Part shown: positions 16,604 through 24,641 of the stretch, one piece after another
Layout of the letters: each line of letters starts with the position of its first letter
Numbering within the stretch: position 1 is the first letter of the stretch
Assembly (NCBI RefSeq): GCF_001045435.1
Contig: NZ_LFNG01000011.1
Location: 1 to 64,000 of the forward strand
Reading direction: 5' to 3'
DNA length: 64,000 nt
Source: Chryseobacterium koreense CCUG 49689
GTDB taxonomy: Bacteria; Bacteroidota; Bacteroidia; Flavobacteriales; Weeksellaceae
Position numbers and translations under genes: made by a program
The notes under the pieces: model-generated
Told to the model about the DNA's origin: nothing
Database searches by the model: none
What the model saw: the letters and a program-made list of their open reading frames with translations, nothing else

Positions 16604-17398
16604 CTAATTGATCCTCACGCTTCCGCCGCTGCTCTCGCTTTTACTCAAAACATTCACCGCACCTTTTCTAGAGATCACGATGTCACCGGATGAACTTGCC
16701 GACGCTTTCAGACTATTGGAAACCGACAAGCTCACATCACCGCTGCTCGAAGCCTGCACATCCGCATTTTCTGCGATGAGGTTTGTCGCCTGGATTGTTC
16801 CCGATGATGATGCACGAAGATTCGCGTTTTTTGCCTTTCCGGAAATTACCACGTCGCCGGAAGAACTCACGCCGGATTTCAGATTTACCGCCCAGATTTT
16901 TCCGGAGAAGGTTCCCGAACTCGAAACATCGATGGACATTTCGTTGGCTTCCAAATCACCTTTCACGGTTCCGGAACTGGAAACTTGAATATCGGTTCTG
17001 TCCTGGGTGAACTGATCTCTCACGATGATGTCTGCGGAAGAACTCGCCTTCAAAGCCGAAAAATCTTTGGCATAGATTCTGGCGGTCACATTTCTGGAGG
17101 AAATATTGATTCCCGGCTTAAAGTGGATGTAGAGATTTCCACCATTATTTTCAACAAGAATGTCGTCCATCAAATCGGAAGGTGCAGCAATGACGACTTT
17201 TTCCTGATTGGCCTTAAAGACTTCCGCCTTGATGGATTGGGCGACTTTGATTTCATCAAAATCCATCTTGTATTCTTTTTCGGTAATCGGTCCTTTGCCT
17301 TCTTTCGGAATAATGTTTAAAGGGAAACCGCCATCAGATTTGATGTTGCAGGAAAGGAATGAAGCTGCGCAAATAGCGAGTAGAGGTAGGGTTTTCAT
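16604..17398 (-). CDS. Head GIN domain-containing (DUF2807) lipoprotein
   Basis: The 264-residue protein starts MKTLPLLAICAASFLSC, a lipoprotein signal peptide with the lipid-bearing Cys at about residue 17. I chose the ATG at 17398 because an upstream ATG (17407) would add MSP before a good signal. The body is a right-handed beta-helix of repeated S-S-G-(D/T) turns (many ASSSG motifs between residues about 110 and 250), typical of the DUF2807 auto-transporter adhesin head GIN fold. These proteins are surface or periplasmic and have no enzyme activity known to me. It is divergent from the M3 peptidase gene. Confidence 0.85.
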   Translation of the reverse strand: MKTLPLLAICAASFLSCNIKSDGGFPLNIIPKEGKGPITEKEYKMDFDEIKVAQSIKAEVFKANQEKVVIAAPSDLMDDILVENNGGNLYIHFKPGINISSRNVTARIYAKDFSALKASSSADIIVRDQFTQDRTDIQVSSSGTVKGDLEANEMSIDVSSSGTFSGKIWAVNLKSGVSSSGDVVISGKAKNANLRASSSGTIQATNLIAENADVQASSSGDVSLSVSNSLKASASSSGDIVISRKGAVNVLSKSESSGGSVRIN

Positions 17399-17457
17399 GG
17401 GGCTCATTTTTTATTTTGGTTAAAATTAATACCTTTACATTCAATAACAATTCAAAA

Positions 17458-19605
17458 ATGAAAAATATTACATCCGTTTTATTAATTTCTTCGCTGGCTT
17501 TCAATTCCAGCTGTACTACCATGACAAAAACAGAAACTTCAAACACAGAAATCCCCTTTCCGGATGCGTCTTTGGCGAATAATCCTTTCATGAAGAAAAG
17601 TACGCTTCAATACCAAGCGCCGGAATTCGATAAAATTAAGGACGAACATTTCAAACCCGCCTTCGACTTCGGTTTAAAGCAGCAAATCGCCGAGCTGGAC
17701 CAGATTGCGAACAGCAAGTCGATGGCGACTTTCGAAAATACGATTGTTGCCATTGAAAACAGCGGCGAAGTCCTGAAAAGGGCACAAATCGTGTTTTTTA
17801 ATCTGACCAGTTCCAATACCAATCCCACTTTGCAGAAACTGGAAGAAGAATATGCCCCGATTTTTGCCGCGCAATCGGATAAGATTTATCTGAACGACAA
17901 AATCTATCAGCGCATCAAAGCCATAGACATCTCTAAACTGCAAGGTGAAGACAAACGCCTCGCAGAATATTATCTGCAAAATTTTGAAATTGCAGGAGCC
18001 AACCTTTCTGCTGCGGATAAAGAGAAGGTGAAGAAACTGAATGAGGAATTGGCGACCTTGGCCACTCAATATTCAGCCAAACTTTTGGAAGCCAGAAAAA
18101 ACGGCGCTTTAATCTTGGATAATGTGAGCGAACTGGACGGACTTTCTGCCGACGAAATCGCTGCAGCCGCCGCTGATGCTGAAAAAGCCGGACACCCTGG
18201 AAAATATCTTCTCGCACTGCAAAACACCACCCAGCAACCTTTGCTTCAAAACCTGAAAAACCGTGCCACGAGGGAAAAACTTTTTAAGGCATCTTGGTAC
18301 CGTGCAGAAAAAGGAAATGCAGATGACACCAGAAGCATCCTGGAAAAGCAGGCAAAATTGAGAATGGAAAAAGCCCACATTCAGGGGAAAAAATCTTTCG
18401 CCGAGTGGAAACTTCAAGACCAAATGGCGAAAAACCCCGAAAATGCAATGAACCTTTTGGCACAATTGGCAAAACCGGGAGTGGAAGCTGCAACCAAAGA
18501 AAGAGATGAAATTCAGGCGTTAATCGACCAACAAAAAGGCGGTTTCACCGTGGAACCTTGGGATTGGAATTTTTATGCGGAGCAAGTAAGAAAAGCGAAA
18601 TATGATCTGGACGAAAACCAGATCAAACCGTATTTTGAAGTGAAAACGGTTTTGGAGAAAGGCGTTTTCTTCGCAGCGGAAAAATTCTACGGAATCACTT
18701 TTAAAGAAAGAAAAGACTTGCCGGTTTACCATCCGGATGTGGTTTCCTATGAGGTTTTTGACCGTGACGGAAAATCTTTGGCGATTTACTATTTGGATTT
18801 CTACACCCGAAGCAACAAGAGCGGCGGAGCGTGGATGAACAATTTTGTGGAGCAGTCTCATCTTTTGGGCCAAAAGCCGGTGATCGTGAATGTGTTTAAT
18901 TACCAAAAGCCGGCGGAAGGAAAACCGTCACTGATCTCTTATGATGATGTTTCCACGATGTTCCACGAATTCGGGCATACTTTGCACGGACTTTTTGCCA
19001 ACCAAAAATACGTTTCCATTTCCGGAACCAACACGCCGAGAGATTTCGTGGAGTTCCCTTCCCAAATCAATGAATTTTTTGCTTTGGAACCCTCTGTTTT
19101 GAAAAATTATGCACTCCATTACCAAACCAAGCAACCTATGCCACAATCTTTGGTGGACAAGATCAAAAAAGCGGCGACTTTCAACCAAGGCTATTCCACC
19201 ACGGAACTGGTTTCTGCGGCGACTTTGGACATGAACTGGCATTCTGTGACAGACGAATCGCAATTCAAACCGACTTTAGAGTTTGAAAAAAGTGTGCTTA
19301 ATAAATATGGTTTCACTTTAAGTGCGGTTCCGCCAAGATATCATTCTCCGTATTTCGCACACATTTGGGGCGGTGGTTATTCTGCAGGTTATTATGCTTA
19401 TATGTGGAGTGATATGTTGAATTCTGATGCTTGGGATTGGATCTCTACCCATGGAGGAATGACCAGGGAGAATGGTGACCGTTTCAGAAAATATATTCTG
19501 TCCGTGGGGAATTCGGTGGATTTGAACCAGGCTTTCAAAGATTTCACCGGCAGAACACCGGACATTAAGCCGTTGCTGAAGGATAAAGGATTTATCAGCA
19601 GATAG
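17458..19605 (+). CDS. M3 family metallopeptidase (peptidyl-dipeptidase Dcp-like lipoprotein)
   Basis: The 715-residue protein carries the M3 zinc motif HEFGH (H503, E504, H507) within TMFHEFGHTLHG, and the downstream substrate-binding HxPxYFxHI-type segment (RYHSPYFAHIWGGGYSAG). Length fits Dcp-type dipeptidyl carboxypeptidases, which trim dipeptides from C-termini. I start at the ATG at 17458, which begins a lipoprotein-like signal (MKNITSVLLISSLAF, then SSC); an in-frame upstream start would add 14 polar residues in front of the signal. It is probably anchored in the periplasm or outer membrane and takes part in peptide use. Confidence 0.93.
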   Translation: MKNITSVLLISSLAFNSSCTTMTKTETSNTEIPFPDASLANNPFMKKSTLQYQAPEFDKIKDEHFKPAFDFGLKQQIAELDQIANSKSMATFENTIVAIENSGEVLKRAQIVFFNLTSSNTNPTLQKLEEEYAPIFAAQSDKIYLNDKIYQRIKAIDISKLQGEDKRLAEYYLQNFEIAGANLSAADKEKVKKLNEELATLATQYSAKLLEARKNGALILDNVSELDGLSADEIAAAAADAEKAGHPGKYLLALQNTTQQPLLQNLKNRATREKLFKASWYRAEKGNADDTRSILEKQAKLRMEKAHIQGKKSFAEWKLQDQMAKNPENAMNLLAQLAKPGVEAATKERDEIQALIDQQKGGFTVEPWDWNFYAEQVRKAKYDLDENQIKPYFEVKTVLEKGVFFAAEKFYGITFKERKDLPVYHPDVVSYEVFDRDGKSLAIYYLDFYTRSNKSGGAWMNNFVEQSHLLGQKPVIVNVFNYQKPAEGKPSLISYDDVSTMFHEFGHTLHGLFANQKYVSISGTNTPRDFVEFPSQINEFFALEPSVLKNYALHYQTKQPMPQSLVDKIKKAATFNQGYSTTELVSAATLDMNWHSVTDESQFKPTLEFEKSVLNKYGFTLSAVPPRYHSPYFAHIWGGGYSAGYYAYMWSDMLNSDAWDWISTHGGMTRENGDRFRKYILSVGNSVDLNQAFKDFTGRTPDIKPLLKDKGFISR

Positions 19606-19626
19606 TACTTTTAGAAATTGATCTTT

Positions 19627-19658
19627 AAAAACCGTCTTCATTTTCGAGGGCGGTTTTT
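19627..19658 (+). terminator. Intrinsic terminator of the M3 peptidase gene
   Basis: AAAAACCG (19627-19634) pairs with CGGTTTTT (19651-19658) around a 16-nt loop, 22 nt after the stop codon. Confidence 0.75.
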
Positions 19659-19679
19659 GATTTGGGTTTTTCGGGAGAG

Positions 19680-19804
19680 AAAATGTCTGAAGTTTTAGCC
19701 CGGATTGAACGGCCTGTTTGAGCTCTCCCGGCGACGCAAGGAGTCGGGAAGCGAGTAGTGAAAGCCGGTTGCAAGCTTCGGAGATGCGACCATGGTGATG
19801 CTCC
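19680..19804. repeat. Structured intergenic repeat element (Flavobacteriia type)
   Basis: The segment has the plan GCCCGGATTGAACGG, an inner CCCG...CGGG hairpin, then GCGAGTAGTGAAAGCCGG and a T-poor tail. Elements with this plan (a GATTGAA half and a GAAAGC half around a variable hairpin) are scattered between genes in many Flavobacteriia genomes. I identify it by memory of that pattern; only one copy is in this window. Confidence 0.5.
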
Positions 19805-19841
19805 ATAAAAAAAGTACTATTTTTGTGAAAATTTTAAAATA

Positions 19842-21047
19842 ATGCCGAAAATTTCTAAACGTGCCCAAAATATGCCGGCTTCACCGGTGCGAAAATTAGT
19901 TCCATACGCCATTCAGGCGAAACAGAAAGGGATTAAAGTATATCACCTGAATATTGGCCAACCCGACATAGAAACGCCGCAAACGGCTTTGGATGCTGTG
20001 AAAAACAACCATCTGAAGATTTACGAATATGCGCTTTCCGAGGGAAATCTGGAGTACCGCGAAGCGTTGCAGGATTATTACCACCGTTTGGGGTTCACGG
20101 ATTTGACGACCAAAGATTTCATCGTGACAAACGGAGGTTCGGAAGCTTTGAATTTTGCGATCTCCACTTTGTGTGACGACGGTGACGAGGTGATTATTCC
20201 GGAGCCGTATTATGCGAACTACAACGGTTTTGCGCATACTTTCAATGTGAATGTGGTGGCGGTTCCGTCCTCGATCGATACGGGATTTGCACTTCCGCCG
20301 ATGGAGGAGTTCGAGAAAAAGATTACCGAGAAAACCAGGGCGATCATCATTTGCAATCCGGGAAATCCAACGGGCTACCTCTATACCAGAGAAGAGTTGG
20401 AGAAACTGGCGCAGATCGCTTTGAAGCATGATATCGTGATTATCTCAGACGAGGTTTACCGGGAATATGTTTATGATGGAAAGCATCAGATTTCGATGCT
20501 TGAGTTTAACGAGCTGAAAGATCACTGCATCATCATCGATTCTGAATCTAAGCGTTATTCGATGTGTGGCGCGAGAATCGGCTTTATGATTACCCGTTCG
20601 AAAAAAATCCACGACGCGGCGATGCTTTTTGCACAAGCCAGACTGAGCCCAGTTTTGTTAGGACAAATCGCGGCTGCAGCAGCGCATCAAAACGATACCG
20701 AATACATCCTGAAAGTTCGTGAAGAATATACCAAGCGAAGAAACCTGTTGGTGGACTTGCTCAACGGAATTCCGGGGGTGATCTGTCCAAAACCGAAAGG
20801 GGCTTTTTATTGCGGAGTGGAACTTCCGATTGATGATTCCGACAAGTTCGCGCAGTGGCTCTTGGAAAGTTATTCCCATAATGGCGAAACCATCATGGTG
20901 GCGCCGATGAGTGGGTTCTACAGCAATCCTGAACTGGGAAAAAAGCAGGTACGGATTGCATACGTTTTGAAGGAAGACGATTTGCGCCGCAGTGCGGAGT
21001 TGCTGCAGGATGCGCTGAAAAAATATAAGGAGGAGTTTAATCTGTAA
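19842..21047 (+). CDS. Pyridoxal phosphate-dependent class I/II aminotransferase
   Basis: The 401-residue protein is a fold-type I aminotransferase: CNPGNPTG at residues 171-178, D203 and Y206 in ISDEVY for the cofactor ring, the Schiff-base lysine K237 in SESKRYS, and the R-bearing ARIGF segment right after it. It resembles the aspartate/aromatic aminotransferases of the AatA/AspC-Ib group. The substrate cannot be fixed from sequence alone. It stands alone between the M3 peptidase and murB, with a stem-loop terminator after it. Confidence 0.92.
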   Translation: MPKISKRAQNMPASPVRKLVPYAIQAKQKGIKVYHLNIGQPDIETPQTALDAVKNNHLKIYEYALSEGNLEYREALQDYYHRLGFTDLTTKDFIVTNGGSEALNFAISTLCDDGDEVIIPEPYYANYNGFAHTFNVNVVAVPSSIDTGFALPPMEEFEKKITEKTRAIIICNPGNPTGYLYTREELEKLAQIALKHDIVIISDEVYREYVYDGKHQISMLEFNELKDHCIIIDSESKRYSMCGARIGFMITRSKKIHDAAMLFAQARLSPVLLGQIAAAAAHQNDTEYILKVREEYTKRRNLLVDLLNGIPGVICPKPKGAFYCGVELPIDDSDKFAQWLLESYSHNGETIMVAPMSGFYSNPELGKKQVRIAYVLKEDDLRRSAELLQDALKKYKEEFNL

Positions 21048-21057
21048 TATTTGAATT

Positions 21058-21098
21058 GCCACGGATGCCGGGATTAACGCTGTAGCCGTGGCGGTTTT
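21058..21098 (+). terminator. Candidate terminator after the aminotransferase gene
   Basis: GCCACGG (21058-21064) pairs with CCGTGGC (21086-21092), followed by GGTTTTC. Confidence 0.5.
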
Positions 21099-21167
21099 CA
21101 TTCTTTAATAAGACGTCTTAAAGTGCTTAAAGAAGCAAGCCTGTCCTCTATTTTTTCCAGATTTTAA

Positions 21168-22187
21168 ATGACGATACTAGAAAATTTTTCCTTAAAAAAC
21201 CACAATACGTTTGGTGTTGATGTTTCTGCAAAATACTTCGCGGAAGTGTCTTCTTTCGAAGAATTGAGAGAAACGCTCAACTACTCAAAAAGTCAAGCAC
21301 TCCCAACATTGTTCCTCGGTGGAGGAAGCAATATTCTTTTCACCAAAGATTATGAGGGATTGGTAATTCAGTTAAATTTAAAGGGGATTTCCGAAGAGGT
21401 TTTGAACGAAGAAGAGGTGTTGGTTACGGCCAAAGCGGGCGAAAACTGGCACGAGTTTGTGCAATATTGTTTGGCGAAAAATTACGGCGGATTAGAGAAT
21501 TTATCGCTGATTCCGGGAAATGTGGGGACTTCGCCGATGCAGAATATCGGTGCGTATGGCACTGAAATTAAGGACACTTTTGACTCCTGTCAGGTTTTGA
21601 ATCTGGAAACTTTGGAGATGGAGGAATTCGATCGTGAAAAATGCAGGTTTGGTTATCGGGATTCTATATTCAAACAAGAAGGCAGAGGGAAATATGTAAT
21701 TGTAGAAGTTACTTTTAAATTGACCATTAAAGATCATGTGATCAAGACTGAATATGGAGCCATCCAAAATGAATTGAAAAAAATGGGGGTTCAAAATCCC
21801 ACGATTCAGGATGTTTCGAAAGCGGTGATCCATATTCGCCAAAGTAAACTGCCCGATCCTAAAGTAATTGGGAATGCAGGGAGTTTTTTTAAAAATCCCA
21901 GTATTCCTTTGAGCCAGTTTTTGGAAGTGCAGAAACAACACCCGGAAATCCCGCATTATCCAAATGGAGATTTGGTAAAGGTTCCGGCAGGTTGGCTCAT
22001 CGAACAATGTGGTTGGAAGGGGAGACAGATTGGGAATGTGGCTTCGCATGAACTTCAGGCACTGGTCATTGTCAATAAAACCGGAAGTGCGACCGGGAAA
22101 GAGATTTTTGATTTTTCGGCGATGATTATTGATTCGGTGAAAGAAAAATTCGGAATTGAATTGGAAAGAGAGGTGAATATTATTTAG
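21168..22187 (+). CDS. murB: UDP-N-acetylmuramate dehydrogenase MurB
   Basis: The 339-residue flavoenzyme reduces UDP-GlcNAc-enolpyruvate to UDP-MurNAc in cytoplasmic peptidoglycan precursor synthesis. FAD-binding features are NTFGVDV at residues 13-19, the GGGSNILF loop near 50-57 and IPGNVGTSPMQNIGAYG near 112-128. The catalytic-domain signatures NAGSFFKNP and PAGWLIEQCGWKG follow. Length and order match type I (E. coli-like) MurB. The ATG at 21168 starts the protein just before the FAD domain. Confidence 0.96.
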   Translation: MTILENFSLKNHNTFGVDVSAKYFAEVSSFEELRETLNYSKSQALPTLFLGGGSNILFTKDYEGLVIQLNLKGISEEVLNEEEVLVTAKAGENWHEFVQYCLAKNYGGLENLSLIPGNVGTSPMQNIGAYGTEIKDTFDSCQVLNLETLEMEEFDREKCRFGYRDSIFKQEGRGKYVIVEVTFKLTIKDHVIKTEYGAIQNELKKMGVQNPTIQDVSKAVIHIRQSKLPDPKVIGNAGSFFKNPSIPLSQFLEVQKQHPEIPHYPNGDLVKVPAGWLIEQCGWKGRQIGNVASHELQALVIVNKTGSATGKEIFDFSAMIIDSVKEKFGIELEREVNII

Positions 22188-22319
22188 GGGAAGCGAGACT
22201 CCTAGTCTTTTACGCTGGAAAATCTAAATTGATTGGTGACAACTGGGTTTTTGCCCTTGATTTTCTTGCGCTTTCGGACGTCAGTTTTGCGACTTTTAGA
22301 AAACTTTTTTTCAAAAATG

Positions 22320-22351
22320 TTTGTCTATGCAAAATTTTCTAACTACTTTTG
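22320..22351 (+). promoter_or_regulatory. Promoter of the rpmB-rpmG-DUF4295 operon
   Basis: TTTG (22320-22323), 20-nt spacer, TACTTTTG (22344-22351), a full match to the Bacteroidota consensus. Transcription would begin near 22357, about 34 nt before the rpmB ATG, which excludes the upstream in-frame ATG at 22349. Confidence 0.85.
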
Positions 22352-22390
22352 CACTCTCAAATATTTAGTAGTAATAAAGAACATCGGGAT

Positions 22391-22627
22391 ATGTCAAGAA
22401 TTTGCCAAATAACAGGAAAGCGTGCAATGGTAGGAAACAATGTTTCTCACGCTAATAACAAGACGAAGCGTCGTTTTGAGATTAACCTATTGGAGAAGAA
22501 ATTTTACCTTCCAGAGCAGGAAAAATCTGTAACTTTGAAAGTTTCTGCACACGGATTGAGGATCATCAATAGAATTGGGATTGAGGAAGCGTTGGAAAGA
22601 GCAACAAGAAACGGATTTATTAAATAA
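22391..22627 (+). CDS. rpmB: 50S ribosomal protein L28
   Basis: The 78-residue protein starts [20 protein letters not shown], the hallmark of bacterial bL28. The ATG at 22391 is chosen because the promoter lies just upstream and every L28 begins at this Met. It is first in rpmB-rpmG-DUF4295, the Bacteroidota arrangement, with a 6-nt gap to rpmG. It is part of the large ribosomal subunit near the E site. Confidence 0.97.
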   Translation: MSRICQITGKRAMVGNNVSHANNKTKRRFEINLLEKKFYLPEQEKSVTLKVSAHGLRIINRIGIEEALERATRNGFIK

Positions 22628-22633
22628 GAAGTC

Positions 22634-22816
22634 ATGGCAAAAAAAGGAAATAGAGTTCAGGTGATCCTGGAGTGCACAGAGCACAAGGAATCCGGTATGG
22701 CAGGAATGTCCAGATACATCACTACAAAAAATAAGAAGAACACCACAGAGAGATTGGAGTTGAAAAAATTCAATCCGGTTTTGAAGAAATACACTGTTCA
22801 CAAAGAAATCAAGTAA
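22634..22816 (+). CDS. rpmG: 50S ribosomal protein L33
   Basis: The 60-residue protein ([20 protein letters not shown]...) is bL33. It lacks the paired CxxC zinc-ribbon cysteines (only one Cys, in ILECTEHK), so it is a zinc-independent type. It lies between rpmB and the DUF4295 gene with short gaps. Confidence 0.97.
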   Translation: MAKKGNRVQVILECTEHKESGMAGMSRYITTKNKKNTTERLELKKFNPVLKKYTVHKEIK

Positions 22817-22835
22817 TTTTTTAAAGTTATAAAAA

Positions 22836-22988
22836 ATGGCAAAGAAAGTAGTAGCGTCCCTAAAGGACGGGTCTTCTAAAAAAATGACCAAAGTGATCAA
22901 AATGGTGAAGTCGCAAAAATCTGGGGCTTACGTTTTTGAAGAAAGAGTAATGAATGCAGACGAAGTGGATTCTTATTTGAAAAAATAA
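22836..22988 (+). CDS. DUF4295 family small basic protein (Bacteroidia ribosomal protein)
   Basis: A 50-residue protein, MAKKVVASLKDGSSKKMTK... ending ADEVDSYLKK, rich in lysine. It matches DUF4295, which in Bacteroidota always follows rpmG. I recall this family being reported as a Bacteroidia-specific large-subunit ribosomal protein called bL38; that naming is from memory. It is 19 nt after rpmG and is followed by a strong terminator, so the three genes form one transcript. Confidence 0.88.
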   Translation: MAKKVVASLKDGSSKKMTKVIKMVKSQKSGAYVFEERVMNADEVDSYLKK

Positions 22989-23011
22989 TTTCAATTCGCT
23001 AACAGATATAA

Positions 23012-23040
23012 AACTATCCTTTTTTCGGATAGTTTTTTTT
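23012..23040 (+). terminator. Terminator of the rpmB-rpmG-DUF4295 operon
   Basis: AACTATCC (23012-23019) pairs with GGATAGTT (23027-23034), followed by TTTTTT. Confidence 0.92.
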
Positions 23041-23094
23041 GTGGCATCTCTCATGCCCGTAAGTTTTTAGTTTTTTACCCATTTACCTTTTTAT

Positions 23095-23102
23095 TACCTT
23101 TG
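23095..23102 (+). promoter_or_regulatory. -7 promoter element of ftsY
   Basis: TACCTTTG, exact TAnnTTTG, 70 nt before the ftsY ATG. No clear -33 TTTG. Confidence 0.5.
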
Positions 23103-23172
23103 GTGAGAATTTCGAGTGGTGGAAACCTAACTGACCTAAAACTTTCTGAAAATTTTTAACAACATCTAATTT

Positions 23173-24129
23173 ATGTCCTGGTTCAAAAAAATATTTAACA
23201 AAGAAGAAAAAGAAACGCTTGACCAAGGTTTGGAAAAATCCAGCCAGGGTTTTTTCGAGAAAATTTCTAAAGCAGTAGTCGGTAAGTCCAAAGTGGATGA
23301 AGAGGTGCTGGATGATTTGGAAGAAATCTTAATTGCCTCTGATGTAGGAGCTTCCACGACGATTAAGATCATCGAAAGAATTGAGAACCGTGTTGCAAGG
23401 GACAAATTTGTGGGAACAGACGAGCTGGACAAAATCCTGCGGGAAGAAATTTCCGGCCTTCTTTTGGAAAATCCTCATGCAGGAACCGGAAATATAGACG
23501 AAAGCAAAAAACCATACGTCATTATGGTTGTCGGGGTAAATGGTGTTGGAAAAACCACCACGATCGGGAAACTGGCACACCAGTTTAAATCGGAGGGAAA
23601 ATCAGTGGTCTTAGGTGCTGCGGATACGTTTCGAGCTGCTGCGGTGGATCAACTCGTGATCTGGAGCGAAAGGGTAGGCGTGCCGATCGTGAAACAGAAT
23701 ATGGGGAGCGATCCCGCTTCTGTGGCTTTTGACACGGTGCAAAGTGCGGTGGCAAATCATGCGGATGTGGTGATCATCGATACTGCAGGAAGATTGCACA
23801 ATAAGGTGAACCTGATGAACGAGCTTACCAAAATAAAACGGGTGATGCAGAAAGTGATTGCAGACGCACCCCATGAAGTTCTTTTGGTTCTGGATGGAAG
23901 CACCGGACAAAACGCTTTCGAACAGGCGAAGCAGTTTACAGCGGCCACCGAAGTGAACGCTTTGGCGGTGACGAAATTAGACGGGACCGCAAAAGGTGGC
24001 GTGGTCATTGGGATTTCAGACCAGTTCCAGATTCCGGTTAAATATATCGGTGTTGGCGAAAAAATGACCGATCTGCAACTTTTCAATGGAGCCGAATTTG
24101 TGGATTCATTTTTCAGGAAAAGAAATTAA
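23173..24129 (+). CDS. ftsY: Signal recognition particle receptor FtsY
   Basis: The 318-residue SRP-family GTPase has the NG domain: helical N domain to about residue 100, G1 GVNGVGKTTTIGKLA near 119-133, DTFRAAAVDQL near 152-162, G3 DTAGRLHNKVNLM near 200-212, and G4 TKLDGTAKGG near 267-276. It has no long acidic A domain, as in many Bacteroidota. It receives SRP-bound ribosomes at the inner membrane for co-translational insertion. It follows the ribosomal protein operon. Confidence 0.97.
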   Translation: MSWFKKIFNKEEKETLDQGLEKSSQGFFEKISKAVVGKSKVDEEVLDDLEEILIASDVGASTTIKIIERIENRVARDKFVGTDELDKILREEISGLLLENPHAGTGNIDESKKPYVIMVVGVNGVGKTTTIGKLAHQFKSEGKSVVLGAADTFRAAAVDQLVIWSERVGVPIVKQNMGSDPASVAFDTVQSAVANHADVVIIDTAGRLHNKVNLMNELTKIKRVMQKVIADAPHEVLLVLDGSTGQNAFEQAKQFTAATEVNALAVTKLDGTAKGGVVIGISDQFQIPVKYIGVGEKMTDLQLFNGAEFVDSFFRKRN

Positions 24130-24133
24130 TTGC

Positions 24134-24163
24134 TTGAACATTAAATATTTAATTGTACTTTTA
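24134..24163 (+). promoter_or_regulatory. Promoter of the GlsB/YeaQ-type gene
   Basis: TTG (24134-24136), 19-nt spacer, TACTTTTA (24156-24163; last base differs from consensus). It implies a 5' leader of about 130 nt. Confidence 0.5.
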
Positions 24164-24297
24164 CAATAATGAAAGTTTGCGATCCGCGGGAAAAATAGTG
24201 GCTGGGTAAGCAAAGAAGTCCCGTTTTGGTCTTATGTTTGATGAAAATATTAGAGAGAAAACCAATTCACTAAATATTAACATTAAAATTTAAAACT

Positions 24298-24564
24298 ATG
24301 TGGGACATTATTGTATGGGTTGTTTTCGGAGTTATTGCCGGAGCAATCGCTAAATGGATTATGCCGGGTACACAAGGCGGCGGATTTCTAATCACCGCAA
24401 TCCTGGGAATTATCGGTGCGATGATTGGCGGTTTTATTGGAAATGCCCTTTTTGGTAAGGGAGTGTCTAACCAAATCTTCAGTTTTTATTCTATGGGTAT
24501 GGCCGTTGTGGGAGCATTGATTGTTCTTTGGATCTACGGAAAGGCAACCGCCAAACGTGACTAA
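24298..24564 (+). CDS. GlsB/YeaQ/YmgE family stress response membrane protein
   Basis: The 88-residue protein has three hydrophobic segments (about 3-20, 29-52, 61-81) and glycine motifs typical of the transglycosylase-associated protein family: VFGVIAGAIAKWIMPG near residues 8-23 and ITAILGIIGAMIGGFIG near 31-47. It is a small inner-membrane protein linked to stress in other bacteria; no enzymatic activity is established. It has its own promoter and terminator. Confidence 0.93.
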   Translation: MWDIIVWVVFGVIAGAIAKWIMPGTQGGGFLITAILGIIGAMIGGFIGNALFGKGVSNQIFSFYSMGMAVVGALIVLWIYGKATAKRD

Positions 24565-24583
24565 TTAAAAATTTTAACAAATA

Positions 24584-24619
24584 AATAATCCCGGCTGGTT
24601 TGCAGTCGGGATTATTTTT
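24584..24619 (+). terminator. Terminator between the GlsB-like gene and sppA
   Basis: AATAATCCCG (24584-24593) pairs with CGGGATTATT (24607-24616) followed by more T. The AT-rich stem may work in both directions between the convergent genes. Confidence 0.88.
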
Positions 24620-24641
24620 GCTTTTAAAGTAGTTGATCTGG

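Noticed and set aside
19896-20429. 177-codon frame antisense to the aminotransferase gene
   Set aside because: Codon-shadow of a conserved gene with intact active-site motifs on the plus strand.
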